Source of the DNA: an uncultured Clostridia bacterium
GTDB taxonomy: Bacteria; Bacillota; Clostridia; Christensenellales; Pumilibacteraceae
Direction of reading: 5' to 3'
Assembly: GCA_947089425.1 (NCBI GenBank)
Contig: CAMUKG010000007.1
Span: forward strand, 1-64,000
DNA: 64,000 nt
Part shown: piece by piece, positions 25,874 through 34,733 of the stretch
Layout: each line of letters begins with the position of its first letter
Position numbering within the stretch: the first letter of the stretch is position 1
Notes under the pieces: model-generated
Seen by the model: only the letters and a program-made list of their open reading frames with translations
Database searches by the model: none
What the model was told of the DNA's origin: nothing
Program-made: the position numbers and the translations under genes

Positions 25874-25911
25874 AGCGCTGAAAAGCACAAATAGCGCTGA
25901 AAAGCACAAAT
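25874..25911 (+). repeat. 19-base tandem duplication in the rpsM leader
   Basis: AGCGCTGAAAAGCACAAAT occurs twice back to back (25874-25892 and 25893-25911) with no mismatch. The rest of 25782-26079 also holds a stem around 25800-25850 (GCGGAATCCTT...AAGGAATTGTCCGC) and no gene. It may be the leader of the alpha operon. Confidence 0.85.
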
Positions 25912-26079
25912 ACGGCGATGTTCGCGGAGTAGTCGAAAAGCTTAACATTCCATAGGCTTTCGGGAAAACGCGTTTTATATATTCACCCTGTTGCCGCGCG
26001 TCGGGACTACGGTAAAAAGGGATACGAAAAGTTCCGAATAATTTTCACACATTCAAAGAAATCAAGGAGAAAAAAGAAA

Positions 26080-26451
26080 GTGGCAAGAATAGCCGGAATA
26101 GATTTGCCCCGCGAAAAGCGCGTGGAAATCGGATTAACGTATATTTACGGTATCGGCAAGCCCACCGCCCAAAAGATTTTGGCGGAAACGGGCGTGAACC
26201 CCGATACGAGAGTTAAAGACCTTTCGGAAGAAGAGGTTAACAAAATCCGCAACTATGTGGAGCACAACCTTCGAGTGGAAGGCGATTTGCACCGCGAGGT
26301 TGCTCTCAACATAAAGCGTCTTATGGAAATCGGATGCTATCGCGGAGTTCGTCATCGCAAGGGTCTTCCCGTGCGCGGACAGAACACCAAACAAAACGCT
26401 CGCACGCGCAAAGGTCCGAAGCGCACCGTTGGCAGAGCTAAGAAAAAGTAG
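26080..26451 (+). CDS. rpsM: 30S ribosomal protein S13
   Basis: A 123-residue head protein that contacts the P-site tRNA through its C-terminal tail. It starts at GTG with [25 protein letters not shown]. The basic tail [17 protein letters not shown] (about 97-113) is normal. AAGGAGAAAA precedes the start. A 298-base leader lies upstream. Confidence 0.97.
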   Translation: MARIAGIDLPREKRVEIGLTYIYGIGKPTAQKILAETGVNPDTRVKDLSEEEVNKIRNYVEHNLRVEGDLHREVALNIKRLMEIGCYRGVRHRKGLPVRGQNTKQNARTRKGPKRTVGRAKKK

Positions 26452-26463
26452 GAGAGCATAACA

Positions 26464-26856
26464 ATGGCAGTTAAAAAGACTTCTTCCAGAAAGAGCAGAG
26501 TAACAAAAAATATAGATAAAGGGCAAGTGCACATTCACGCTTCGTTTAATAACACGATTGTAACCGTTACCGACGAGCAAGGAAACGCGATTTCGGCGTG
26601 CAGCGCAGGCGCTCTCAACTTTCGCGGTAGCCGCAAGAGCACTCCGTTTGCGGCACAGCAGGCTTCCGAAAAAGCTGCGGCTGCGGCAAAAGAGCACGGT
26701 CTTAAATCGGTAGACGTTTTCGTGAAAGGACCGGGAAGCGGAAGAGAATCGGCAATACGCGCGCTCGAAGTGGTGGGACTCAACGTTACGAGCATAACCG
26801 ACGTTTCGCCCATACCTCACAACGGTTGCCGTCCGCCCAAACGCAGAAGAGTTTAA
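26464..26856 (+). CDS. rpsK: 30S ribosomal protein S11
   Basis: A 130-residue platform protein near the mRNA exit. Typical parts are [19 protein letters not shown] (about 20-38), [30 protein letters not shown] and the end [19 protein letters not shown] precedes the ATG. It lies 12 bases after rpsM. Confidence 0.97.
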   Translation: MAVKKTSSRKSRVTKNIDKGQVHIHASFNNTIVTVTDEQGNAISACSAGALNFRGSRKSTPFAAQQASEKAAAAAKEHGLKSVDVFVKGPGSGRESAIRALEVVGLNVTSITDVSPIPHNGCRPPKRRRV

Positions 26857-26874
26857 TAGGAGAAAGAGATTAAA

Positions 26875-27495
26875 ATGGCTAAATATACATGTGCAGATTG
26901 TCGTCAGTGCCGCCGCGAGGGGCAAAAACTTTTCCTCAAAGGCGAGCGTTGCACCAGCAAAAAATGCGCTATGGAGCGTCGCCCCGTTCCTCCCGGACAG
27001 CACGGCATGGGACGCAAAAAGGCGAGCGAATACAGCGTTCAGCTCCGCGAAAAACAAAAGGCAAAGCGCGCTTACGGTTTGCTTGAAAAGCAATTTCATA
27101 GCTATTACGAAGAAGCCGAGCGTATGCGCGGCGTAACGGGCGAAAACATGCTTGCTCTCATAGAGCGTCGCCTCGATAACGTTGTGTATCGCATGGGAAT
27201 AGGCGCAAGCAGAGCGCAGTGCCGTCAGATAGTTAATCACGGGCACGTTACCGTGAACGGAAAGAGCGTGGATATTCCGTCGTATCAAGTTAAAATCGGC
27301 GACGTAATCGCAATCAGCGACGCAAAGAAAGACAACGCTATTTTCAAGGAATTGCGCGGCGCAAGAATAGTAATGCCCAAATGGCTCGAATTTAACACCG
27401 AGACTCTCGTGGGCAAAATCATCGACAGCCCGAAGCGTGAAGACATCGACCTCAACATAAACGAACAGCTCATAGTAGAGTTGTACTCCAAGTAA
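26875..27495 (+). CDS. rpsD: 30S ribosomal protein S4, zinc-binding form
   Basis: A 206-residue protein that starts 30S assembly on the 5' domain and, in some bacteria, represses the alpha operon. The N-terminus has four cysteines in [10 protein letters not shown] and [12 protein letters not shown], the zinc-containing variant. The S4 RNA-binding domain begins [29 protein letters not shown] (about 98-126). AGGAGAAAG precedes the ATG. It follows rpsK by 18 bases. Confidence 0.97.
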   Translation: MAKYTCADCRQCRREGQKLFLKGERCTSKKCAMERRPVPPGQHGMGRKKASEYSVQLREKQKAKRAYGLLEKQFHSYYEEAERMRGVTGENMLALIERRLDNVVYRMGIGASRAQCRQIVNHGHVTVNGKSVDIPSYQVKIGDVIAISDAKKDNAIFKELRGARIVMPKWLEFNTETLVGKIIDSPKREDIDLNINEQLIVELYSK

Positions 27496-27627
27496 TAACG
27501 GAGTGCCGCGCTCGGCGGAAATAGATACCGCTAATGGCGGCTTGAATGCGAGGCAATATAAAGTAAAAAGTGTTTTAAGGCAAACGCCGACTGTTACGGC
27601 GGCGAGTTGCCGCCATAGGAGAATTGA

Positions 27628-28587
27628 ATGAATATGATGGAAATCGAAAAGCCACGTATCACGCTTGAGGAAAGCCCCGATTTAAGGGCGGGAAAATTCG
27701 TAGTGGAACCTCTTGAGCGCGGTTATGGCATCACGCTCGGCAACGCGCTCCGCAGAGTTCTTTTGTCGGCTCTGCCCGGCACCGCTGTGGTGGGGATTCG
27801 CATCGAAGGCGCAAGCCATGAGTTCACAACCATCAAGGGCGTTAAAGAAGACGTAGCCGAAATTATCCTCAATCTTAAAGGGCTTAATCTTAAAGCAAAC
27901 TATTCGGATAAGACGCTCAAAAAGGTATTGAAAATCGAGCGCAACACTCCGGGAATAGTTACCGCTAAGGATATAGAAATCGACCCCGAAATAGAAGTGC
28001 TCAACCCCGACATGTATATCTGCACGCTCGACGAGGGCGGAAAGCTGTTCATGGAAATGACGGTTGCGCGCGGCAGAGGTTATGTTGTGGCTGTAAACCA
28101 CAAAGACGACACTCAGCCCATAGGGTATATTCCCATCGACGCTATTTTCACGCCGGTGAAAGCGGCGAGCTACTCGGTGGAAGCGACCCGCGTCGGGCAA
28201 AATATCGACTACGATAAGCTCACACTCGAAGTTAAAACGGACGGAAGCTTATCGGCAAAAGACGTTTTGAGTCTTGCGGCAAAAGCGATTGAAGACCACA
28301 TCCGTTTGTTCGTGAATTTGTCGGACGTTATATCGGGTATGGACATTCTCGTTTCGCGCGAGGAAGACAAACAGCAAAAAGTTCTCGAAATGAACATCGA
28401 AGACATGGATTTGAGCGTGCGCAGTTACAACTGCTTGAAACGCGCCGCCATTCACACGGTGGAAGACCTCACCAAGAGAACGGAAGAAGATATGCTTAAA
28501 GTTCGCAATCTGGGGCGCAAGTCGCTTGACGAAGTAATCGGAAAGCTTCACAGCTACGGGCTCGACTTGAAAAGCAACGACGATTAA
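27628..28587 (+). CDS. rpoA: DNA-directed RNA polymerase alpha subunit
   Basis: A 319-residue subunit that nucleates polymerase assembly. The N-terminal dimerisation domain contains EPLERGYGITLGNALRRVLLSALPG (about 23-47), while the C-terminal domain ends in VRSYNCLKRAAIHTVEDL and LGRKSLDEVIGKL, which bind UP elements and activators. TAGGAGAAT precedes the ATG. The 132 bases before it hold short stems but no terminator. rpoB and rpoC are not in this window. Confidence 0.98.
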   Translation: MNMMEIEKPRITLEESPDLRAGKFVVEPLERGYGITLGNALRRVLLSALPGTAVVGIRIEGASHEFTTIKGVKEDVAEIILNLKGLNLKANYSDKTLKKVLKIERNTPGIVTAKDIEIDPEIEVLNPDMYICTLDEGGKLFMEMTVARGRGYVVAVNHKDDTQPIGYIPIDAIFTPVKAASYSVEATRVGQNIDYDKLTLEVKTDGSLSAKDVLSLAAKAIEDHIRLFVNLSDVISGMDILVSREEDKQQKVLEMNIEDMDLSVRSYNCLKRAAIHTVEDLTKRTEEDMLKVRNLGRKSLDEVIGKLHSYGLDLKSNDD

Positions 28588-28604
28588 GGAGTAAAGTAAA
28601 CAGT

Positions 28605-29111
28605 ATGGAACAGAGAAAATTGGGAAGACCCACCGACCAAAGAATGGCTCTTTTGAGAAATCAAGTTACCGAGCTCCTTTGGAACGGCAAAATAGAAACC
28701 ACTTACGACCGTGCCAAAGAAGTTAGCCGTATGGCGGACAAAATTCTTACAATGGCGATAAACAGCTACACCGACACTTATAAAAAAGTGGAAACCCGCA
28801 AAACCGACAAGGGCGAAATCAAGGTGGAACTCGTGAACGACGGACCTAAAAAACTTGCGGCTCGGCGCAGAATTATGAGCATTGTATACGACCGCCAAGA
28901 GCAACGCGGCGATAAAGAGTCCGCTCTCGCGTTTAAGCAACGCACCGAGCATATTCAACATCCGCTCATTGAAAAAATCTTCAACGAGTATGCGCCCAAA
29001 TACACGAAGCGTGCCGCCGATTTGGGTCAAAAAGGCGGCTATACCCGCGTGCTCAAAATGGGATTCCGCAAGGGCGACAGCGCGGAAACGGCTCTCATCG
29101 AATTAGTGTAA
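28605..29111 (+). CDS. rplQ: 50S ribosomal protein L17
   Basis: A 168-residue protein near the tunnel exit. The conserved N-terminal part is KLGRPTDQRMALLRNQVTELLWNGKIETTYDRAKEV (about 4-39). It resembles the longer L17 variant, with an insertion in the middle (about 60-120), compared with the 112-128 residues of many bacteria; the end LGQKGGYTRVLKMGFRKGDSAETALIELV is standard. AAGGAGTAAAG precedes the ATG. A terminator follows at 29134. Confidence 0.96.
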   Translation: MEQRKLGRPTDQRMALLRNQVTELLWNGKIETTYDRAKEVSRMADKILTMAINSYTDTYKKVETRKTDKGEIKVELVNDGPKKLAARRRIMSIVYDRQEQRGDKESALAFKQRTEHIQHPLIEKIFNEYAPKYTKRAADLGQKGGYTRVLKMGFRKGDSAETALIELV

Positions 29112-29133
29112 TATGTAACAAAAGTTTACGAAG

Positions 29134-29172
29134 GCGAACCTACCGACGAAATTCCGACATGGTTCGCTTTTT
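29134..29172 (+). terminator. Rho-independent terminator of the alpha operon
   Basis: GCGAACC at 29134-29140 pairs with GGTTCGC at 29161-29167, followed by TTTTT. It closes the long ribosomal run. Confidence 0.85.
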
Positions 29173-29268
29173 GTATAGAATTTTTTGCGCGGAACAAAAT
29201 TCCCATAGAAGTAACGCAAATAAAGTACGGAACGGCAAGAAAAACAAAAAATTCGGGAGGAATAGGAT

Positions 29269-29829
29269 ATGAAAAGAGCGGTTAAATCGACGATTTCAAG
29301 CGTGGCGCTTATTTTGGTTTTCGCTTTTGTTCTCACGGGGTGCGGACTTACCGACCCTGCGGCAATAAAGGGCGAGGGCGGAATTGCGCCCGAAGGTTAC
29401 GAGTGCATAGAATATGCGGGAAGCTCGTTTTATCTTCCGCCCGATTGCAAATTCGAAACTACGCAAAACGGAGTTGACTTGTATAGGTTTTCGGACGGCA
29501 CTTTTAACGTAAACTCGGTGAGCAGCAGCGGAAAAGTGCAAAGAATAAAGCAATCGACTTTTGAGAAAGAGCTCAAACAGGCGCTTTCGGCAAGCGGGTT
29601 CGATTGTGAAGTAGACTCGTTCAAATTCTATAAACTCAGCGATTTGTGGATTCTTGCCGACGAACTTACACTCACCGAGCGAGGAACGGGAAAGGTAGTT
29701 AAAGAATATCAATTCTGCTACAATTCTTCGGGCAAGCAAGTTACGCTCACTATTGCTTTTAACAATCCCGACGTTGCCGTAGAATCGGATTTTCCCGCCA
29801 AACTTTTGTATTCGATATCGCTCTTGTAA
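29269..29829 (+). CDS. Predicted lipoprotein, unknown function
   Basis: A 186-residue exported protein with a signal peptide and a lipobox (LTGC, acceptor Cys25). The mature part is a small beta-rich domain ([56 protein letters not shown]), reminiscent of the many small extracytoplasmic lipoproteins of clostridia, but I recognise no family. GGGAGGAATAGG precedes the ATG. It is followed 56 bases later by yidD, so a shared transcript is possible. Confidence 0.75.
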   Translation: MKRAVKSTISSVALILVFAFVLTGCGLTDPAAIKGEGGIAPEGYECIEYAGSSFYLPPDCKFETTQNGVDLYRFSDGTFNVNSVSSSGKVQRIKQSTFEKELKQALSASGFDCEVDSFKFYKLSDLWILADELTLTERGTGKVVKEYQFCYNSSGKQVTLTIAFNNPDVAVESDFPAKLLYSISLL

Positions 29830-29885
29830 ATTTTACTTGTCTTGCGGGGCGAAAACCGCAAAGAAAGTTTTTTGTCGGAAAAAGA

Positions 29886-30410
29886 ATGCAAACGGAAGAA
29901 AAGACAACCGAACTTAATGAAAAATCCGTTTCGAGAGAAAAAGCCGAGACGGATTCTTTTGCTTTGAGTACGGGAGAAATTGTCGCCAAAACTCCGCTCG
30001 AAATTTTGAGAGAAGAGCGCGAGCGTCGCAAAAATCTTGTGCGCCCCCATATAAGCGTTTGGCGCTCTCTCGCGAATATCTTGTTACCTGTCGCCGTTTC
30101 GGCAAGCATATTTTGCGCGCTGTTTTTTGCCGTGCAGAAACATAAACTTGCGTTTTCGCTCGGAATAAGTTCGGTTGTGCTCGCGCTTTACGTTATAGCG
30201 AGAATGCGTGCAATTCTTATTTGGTGTATTCGGGTTTATCAAGCTATCGCGCCCGACGAGGTGCGACTGCGGTGCGTGTTCACTCCGTCATGCTCTGAGT
30301 ACGCGATTGAAGCATTGCAAAAATACGGCGTTATTCGCGGTGTTCCGAGAATAATAAAAAGATTGTGCAGGTGTCACCCGCCCAACGGCGGAAAAGACGA
30401 GCTGGAATAA
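29886..30410 (+). CDS. yidD: Membrane protein insertion efficiency factor YidD with N-terminal membrane extension
   Basis: The C-terminal 75 residues are a clear YidD domain: [34 protein letters not shown], then [18 protein letters not shown]. YidD acts at the inner face of the membrane with the YidC insertase. Standard YidD is about 70-90 residues and usually lies next to rnpA-yidC. Here it is 174 residues. The extra N-terminal part is about 50 charged residues followed by two hydrophobic segments (about 60-80 and 87-107), which would anchor it directly. No yidC or rnpA is in the window. The ribosome site is weak (GGAAAAAG). Confidence 0.85.
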   Translation: MQTEEKTTELNEKSVSREKAETDSFALSTGEIVAKTPLEILREERERRKNLVRPHISVWRSLANILLPVAVSASIFCALFFAVQKHKLAFSLGISSVVLALYVIARMRAILIWCIRVYQAIAPDEVRLRCVFTPSCSEYAIEALQKYGVIRGVPRIIKRLCRCHPPNGGKDELE

Positions 30411-30498
30411 TTTTTGTTTTGAAGACCAAATAAGCATGATAAACATAAAAAAGCGGCGCAAAGCGTATTTCCCATAGGGAATTAAAAAATGAATAACG

Positions 30499-30542
30499 AG
30501 AAAGAACTCTCGAACAAATTTGTTCGAGAGTTCTTTCTGCTT
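30499..30542. terminator. Bidirectional terminator, 40-base perfect palindrome
   Basis: AGAAAGAACTCTCGAACAAA and its exact complement TTTGTTCGAGAGTTCTTTCT form an uninterrupted 20-base stem between convergent yidD and the acetyltransferase gene. The A/T-rich outer ends serve as U-runs in both directions. Confidence 0.8.
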
Positions 30543-30567
30543 GTAATTAAGTAAGCTAAATTGAAAT

Positions 30568-31338
30568 TTATAGCTTGTTCATTTCATCAACGAATTTGCT
30601 CTTTTTGGCAGTCATCTCGACCCAAGCGGGACGAAATCCGCTTTTGATAGCGTTGCGCACCGATTTTATATTTGACCACGCTGCGCAATAAAACGGAACT
30701 TTACCGCGATTCAATATTTCCAAAGCCAGCTCCGACGTAAGAGCGGTAGCAATCCCTTTGCGCCGATATTCGGGTAAAACGTCTATACCTATCTGCCACA
30801 TATCTTCACAATCCGCGCTGCAAGCGGCAAGTCCTATTAACGTGCCGTCATCATATGCGCCCACGCCGAGAACATCGCGCTCTTTACGTTTTTCGCAAAG
30901 AGCATTACTCCATTCGTGCGTATATAAATCGGTAAAATCTTTACGGCTTAAAATTCGGGTTGCATATTTACAAACTTGCTTTTTCAAAATATTTATATCG
31001 GGCAGAAAATACTCTGCCATAAAACAAATTTTCAAATTATACTTTTTTAAAGCGTCGCTAAAAACATTCAAATTCGGCGTTTCAAAACAATGCTCGATTT
31101 GATACCGCTCGATATAGTCTTTTACCGTATTCTTAATATCCTCGCGAACCGACGCTACAATATTATTTCCATACGAAACAAGGTCGCACGCAAACGGAAG
31201 TTCGAGATATTTACGTGCCGCGCTGTTTTGTTTTGAGATTACGATTTTATTTTGGTTGTTCAAAAAATCTTCTGCATTACACCCCAAATCGACAGCCGAT
31301 TGGCGCATTGCAACTTGTAATATATCTTCATTCGTCAT
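30568..31338 (-). CDS. GNAT family N-acetyltransferase
   Basis: A 256-residue protein with a C-terminal GNAT fold. GVGAYDDGTLIGLAACSADCEDMWQIGIDVLPEYRRKGIATALTS covers strands 3-4 and the acetyl-CoA loop (RRKGIA), and AAWSNIKSVRNAIKSGFRPAW is the usual end. The N-terminal 110 residues form a separate domain common in this subgroup. The substrate is unknown. The start at 31338 is fixed by GGAGGTGAG eight bases upstream; an in-frame TTG at 31356 overlaps that site. It lies 26 bases after the cupin gene, with shared AT-rich composition unlike the ribosomal region. Confidence 0.85.
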   Translation of the reverse strand: MTNEDILQVAMRQSAVDLGCNAEDFLNNQNKIVISKQNSAARKYLELPFACDLVSYGNNIVASVREDIKNTVKDYIERYQIEHCFETPNLNVFSDALKKYNLKICFMAEYFLPDINILKKQVCKYATRILSRKDFTDLYTHEWSNALCEKRKERDVLGVGAYDDGTLIGLAACSADCEDMWQIGIDVLPEYRRKGIATALTSELALEILNRGKVPFYCAAWSNIKSVRNAIKSGFRPAWVEMTAKKSKFVDEMNKL

Positions 31339-31364
31339 TCGTTTTCTCACCTCCAAATTGAAAT

Positions 31365-31694
31365 TTATCGCTCAACCACAACGGTTATTAAAACCAAATC
31401 TTCATTCCCAGTATTTATGATAGTGTGTTTAGAGCCTTTTTTGCAAATATGACAACACCCCGCCGTAAGCAATTCTTCATTTTCATCACAAATCGCTTTA
31501 CCCGTTCCCGAAATCACATAGTTAATGTCATCACTTGTTTTATGGCTATGTAATCCGATTGAGCTGCCTGAATGAATAGAGCAAGGAATTATCTTACCTC
31601 CTTTATCGGCAAACATTCTTGCGGTCATTTCACCCGTACCGTTATTCATTCCTTGTATTGTTATTGCCTGTACTTTATTAAAATCAATGAGCAT
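31365..31694 (-). CDS. Small cupin-domain protein
   Basis: A 109-residue single-domain cupin. The first motif is GSSIGLHSHKTSDDINYVISG (His-x-His-x(4-5)-Glu/Asp pattern), and the second is GCCHICKKGSKHTIINTG with a histidine. Such proteins bind a divalent metal and act as isomerases, oxygenases or sensors; the reaction cannot be told. The start is the ATG at 31694 after GGGGTG; a GTG farther upstream is in frame but overlaps the ribosome site. It is first in a two-gene unit with the acetyltransferase. Confidence 0.8.
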   Translation of the reverse strand: MLIDFNKVQAITIQGMNNGTGEMTARMFADKGGKIIPCSIHSGSSIGLHSHKTSDDINYVISGTGKAICDENEELLTAGCCHICKKGSKHTIINTGNEDLVLITVVVER

Positions 31695-31725
31695 TTTTGC
31701 ACCCCACACTGTTTATCCCTCTGTG

Positions 31726-31754
31726 ATTATACAACAAGTAAATGAACAAGTAAA
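31726..31754 (-). promoter_or_regulatory. Promoter for the cupin-acetyltransferase pair
   Basis: On the minus strand TTTACT (31754-31749) and TATAAT (31731-31726) are 17 bases apart. An 8-base inverted repeat, AGCGCACT / AGTGCGCT, lies just upstream at 31760-31794. Confidence 0.6.
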
Positions 31755-31902
31755 GCAAAAGCGCACTGCCATTGCTTGCAAGGTATAGTGCGCTATACTT
31801 ATCAATTCTACCCTACTGTGAAAAAACTCTCTATGGGAATTGCGGCGCAATATCGCGGTAGGTTTTTTAAATTCGGGAGAGTGTTTTTGCTTGTAAATTC
31901 AA

Positions 31903-32208
31903 TTAAATGCCAGTGAGTTTTGCCAAGTTTTCAAGCGACTGAACGCCTACGGCGCGAGCGACGACTTCGCCGCCTTTAAACACTATAATAGTGGGAATGC
32001 TCATAATGCCGAATTTTTGCGCGAGGTCGGGGTTTTCGTCTACGTTGACTTTTCCCACGTTGACTTTTCCCGCATACTTTGCGGCAAACTGTTCGAGTAT
32101 GGGTGCTTGACTGCGGCAAGGTCCGCACCACGAAGCCCAAAAGTCAACCACAGCGGGGAGTTCTTTGTTTGTTTCTTCCGAAAAGTTCGTTGCGTTTAGT
32201 TCTTTCAT
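31903..32208 (-). CDS. trxA: Thioredoxin
   Basis: A 101-residue thiol-disulfide reductase. The active site is VDFWASWCGPCRSQAP (WCGPC, about residues 26-30). VGKVNVDENPDLAQKFGIMSIPTIIVFKGGE contains the cis-proline (IPT). Length is typical. The start is ATG 32208 after AAAAGGAGAAATAAA; an upstream frame extension has no support. It reduces ribonucleotide reductase, peroxiredoxins and other targets. It lies downstream of the M20 dipeptidase gene on the same strand, about 120 bases apart. Confidence 0.96.
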   Translation of the reverse strand: MKELNATNFSEETNKELPAVVDFWASWCGPCRSQAPILEQFAAKYAGKVNVGKVNVDENPDLAQKFGIMSIPTIIVFKGGEVVARAVGVQSLENLAKLTGI

Positions 32209-32327
32209 TTTATTTCTCCTTTTTATGTTGCAAACCCGCGACGCACCCAAAACTGAAAGTTTTGGAGAGATACGGACTTGCTGTATTTACTTATAAAATT
32301 TGCAATTTTTTCGTTTTAAATACGCTG

Positions 32328-33722
32328 CTAATCTTTGTACGCTTCGTCAAGCTTTAAAATCGCGGCTTCGTAAATTTCGGGAAGCTTGTTGAATAGTTCG
32401 ACGGGGAACGATTCGTCTATGTTGTGAATGTTTGTTTCGAGGTCGGGGAACGTTGGACCGAACGCTACGGCGTTTGGCAGTTCGCGCGCATAAGTGCCGC
32501 CGCCGCAATACAGGCATTTCTTTTCTCCGCCCGTAGTTTCGGCGTATGCGCTCAAAAGGGCTTGCACGAGTCGGCTGTCTTCGGGAATATAAAGGTTGGG
32601 AGACCAACGGTTTTCCGTAAGTTTTGCGGTGGGGAAGCAGTCGCTTATTTTTTGTTTGACCTCTTTATAATTTGCGCGCACGGGAAGCCTAAGGTCGAGC
32701 GCCAACGAAAGAATGCCGTCTGAAAGCGACACAATTCCCGTGTTTACCGTGAGGTTGCCCGAAACTTCGTCTTGCGCTTCTATGCCCAAGAGCGCGGCGG
32801 GGTTTGGCGCGTACAAATATTTTTTTACCGCAACAAATTCTTCGGGAGTTTCTTCGCCCTCGATTCCGCACAGCAACGCGAGCATTTTCATTGCGGCGTT
32901 TTCGCCTTTTTCGGGGCACATTGCATGTCCCGCAACTCCGCGCGCTTCGAGCACGATTTTGTCGGGGAAGAAATGCGCGGAAAAGTCTTGCGTGCGCATA
33001 CCGCCGCTTATTATTATTTTGGCGACTTTGGGATTGAGAAAGAGCGAGCTGTCGGAGCCGAGCGAGCTAATCGCGTCGAACAGTTTGCTTTCTTTTGGCA
33101 CGACAACCGTGCAAAGGTCGGGCACGATATTGTGGCGCATTCCCGCTTTAATCGAAACAAAGTTTTCGGCAAGCCGCTGTGAGCGGGGAAAAGTAAGCGT
33201 GAGGTGCAGTATGCCCTTTTCGCTGTTTATGATTGGAAAGTCGGCGTCGGGCACAAAGCTTGCTTTCGGAATTTCGCAATGCTTGCGATAATATTCGATA
33301 CATTCCGAGCCGTTTTCCTCGTTGCACCCCACAATGAGACGAATGCGGTGGTTGAGCTTTTTGCCGCTTTCTTTCAGCCGTTTCAACGCGTGCAACGCCG
33401 CAACGGTGGGACCTTTGTCGTCGGCAACGCCGCGCCCTTTTATGAGGCCGTCTTCGCACACCATAGAATAGGGGTCGTGGCTCCACCCGTCGCCCGCAGG
33501 CACAACGTCGAGATGCCCGAGTATGCCGAGCATGTCTTTGCCGTCGCCGAGCTCCGCCCAACCGCAATAGCCGTTTTCGTTATGCGTTTTCAGCCCGTAG
33601 CCCGCCGCAATTTCCAAAAAGCAATCGAGCGCGGCTCGCGGCGCTTTGCCGAACGGCGCTCCCTCTTCCGCCTCGCCCATAACCGATGGAACGGCGATAA
33701 GCTTCTTTAAATCGTTTAGCAT
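32328..33722 (-). CDS. M20 family metallopeptidase (PepV/Sapep-type dipeptidase)
   Basis: The 464 residues match the zinc dipeptidase class. The first metal site is GILGHLDVVPAGDGWSHDP (HxD, near residue 87), GRGVADDKGPTVAAL has the bridging Asp, GCNEENGSECIEYY has the catalytic Glu-Glu pair, and VPDADFPIINSEKG is the Sapep/PepV feature. The family cleaves dipeptides or removes N-terminal residues in the cytosol. GAGGATT precedes the ATG. A strong promoter lies upstream at 33755-33783. Confidence 0.92.
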   Translation of the reverse strand: MLNDLKKLIAVPSVMGEAEEGAPFGKAPRAALDCFLEIAAGYGLKTHNENGYCGWAELGDGKDMLGILGHLDVVPAGDGWSHDPYSMVCEDGLIKGRGVADDKGPTVAALHALKRLKESGKKLNHRIRLIVGCNEENGSECIEYYRKHCEIPKASFVPDADFPIINSEKGILHLTLTFPRSQRLAENFVSIKAGMRHNIVPDLCTVVVPKESKLFDAISSLGSDSSLFLNPKVAKIIISGGMRTQDFSAHFFPDKIVLEARGVAGHAMCPEKGENAAMKMLALLCGIEGEETPEEFVAVKKYLYAPNPAALLGIEAQDEVSGNLTVNTGIVSLSDGILSLALDLRLPVRANYKEVKQKISDCFPTAKLTENRWSPNLYIPEDSRLVQALLSAYAETTGGEKKCLYCGGGTYARELPNAVAFGPTFPDLETNIHNIDESFPVELFNKLPEIYEAAILKLDEAYKD

Positions 33723-33754
33723 GTTTAAAATCCTCGCGAATATTCTACCTAATA

Positions 33755-33783
33755 AATATACTACAATTACCGATTTTTGTCAA
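33755..33783 (-). promoter_or_regulatory. Sigma-A promoter for the M20 dipeptidase
   Basis: On the minus strand TTGACA (33783-33778) and TATATT (33760-33755) are exactly 17 bases apart, 33 bases before the start codon. Confidence 0.8.
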
Positions 33784-33840
33784 GAGGACTCAAAAATATG
33801 TGAAAGCAATGGTTTTTCGGTTTGTTATGGTTTGATGAAA

Positions 33841-33884
33841 TTTTTGAAAAAGGTATTGCCAAAAAATGTTAAATAGTGTATAAT
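33841..33884 (+). promoter_or_regulatory. Promoter with 18-base box shared with the other exported-protein gene
   Basis: TTGCCA at 33856-33861 and TATAAT at 33879-33884 (17 apart). Bases 33841-33858, TTTTTGAAAAAGGTATTG, match 43484-43501 with one difference, just upstream of the related gene at 43609. A shared regulator or shared ancestry is inferred. Confidence 0.7.
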
Positions 33885-33974
33885 GTAGTTAGCATTTGAA
33901 TATAGCTATAATTTTCAGTAAATGGGATTAGCTTTGCAATTTAGGAAACAAATATTTTCGGGAGGGATAAAAGA

Positions 33975-34709
33975 ATGAAGAAGGCAATAACGTTTTTGGG
34001 AGCAGCCATATTGTTTTTATTTTCTTTCGGGACTGTATACGGTTGCGGAAATAATGAAGATAAAACATCTGATATAAAATCGTCGGATATAAAGCCGTAT
34101 ATAATATTTACCGATAAGGCAACAAACGCAACATATAAAAGAGATTACAGTTTTGCGGGCGGTGCAGACGTGCATATTCCTTACGACGGAGTAGCGCACT
34201 GTTTCGAATATAAATTTTATAACAGTGAGACCGACGAACCGATAGGAGAAGCGGGGTGGATTAGCAAAGATTACAAAGGGAGAACGATACGCGAACCTAA
34301 CTATTATTTAATACGAGTGACTCTTAATTACGACGACGGAAAAATTCGCGATTTCGATTTGCGATTTTATATAGACGAATTGCCGAAATTGCAACCCGAA
34401 ATGAAATTCGACCCTAACGGCGCTATCGATTATATTGACGGTGAATATTACAAGTATAAATATACAGGAGATAAGTGTTATCCAAAAGCTTATGCCGAAT
34501 ATGAGGGGCATAAAATCGAAGTTGACGATACGCCAGATGCGTTAATAATGGGTTGTCATAATCTTGCTATATCGGGAATATCAATAGCTGCTCCGATAGA
34601 CGTGGGAATTTATTCTGTTGAATTTTCTATTGTGCACTATAAAAATGATGAGGATTTAGAAAAATATTACTCAGTTAAAAAAACAATTACCGTAGAGGTG
34701 GTTGAATAA
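33975..34709 (+). CDS. Predicted lipoprotein upstream of the giant exported protein
   Basis: A 244-residue exported protein with a lipobox-like VYGC (acceptor Cys24) after a hydrophobic signal. The mature part is tyrosine- and aspartate-rich and beta-like, with a possible Ig-like pattern (HIPYDGVAHCFEYKFYNSETDEPIG ... YLIRVTLNYDDGKIRDFDLRFYI ... VGIYSVEFSIVHY). It resembles bacterial Ig-type or MBG-like domains, but no family is certain. GGGAGGG precedes the ATG. It is the first gene after the shared promoter box and lies 24 bases before the next reading frame, so they likely form an operon. Confidence 0.7.
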   Translation: MKKAITFLGAAILFLFSFGTVYGCGNNEDKTSDIKSSDIKPYIIFTDKATNATYKRDYSFAGGADVHIPYDGVAHCFEYKFYNSETDEPIGEAGWISKDYKGRTIREPNYYLIRVTLNYDDGKIRDFDLRFYIDELPKLQPEMKFDPNGAIDYIDGEYYKYKYTGDKCYPKAYAEYEGHKIEVDDTPDALIMGCHNLAISGISIAAPIDVGIYSVEFSIVHYKNDEDLEKYYSVKKTITVEVVE

Positions 34710-34733
34710 AAAAATAAAGGGAGGGTTAGTGTT

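Noticed and set aside
26134..27288. Long antisense open frame (384 codons) across rpsM-rpsK-rpsD
   Set aside because: It is the mirror of three certain ribosomal genes. Its translation has no recognisable domain, and the length follows from the codon bias of the sense strand.
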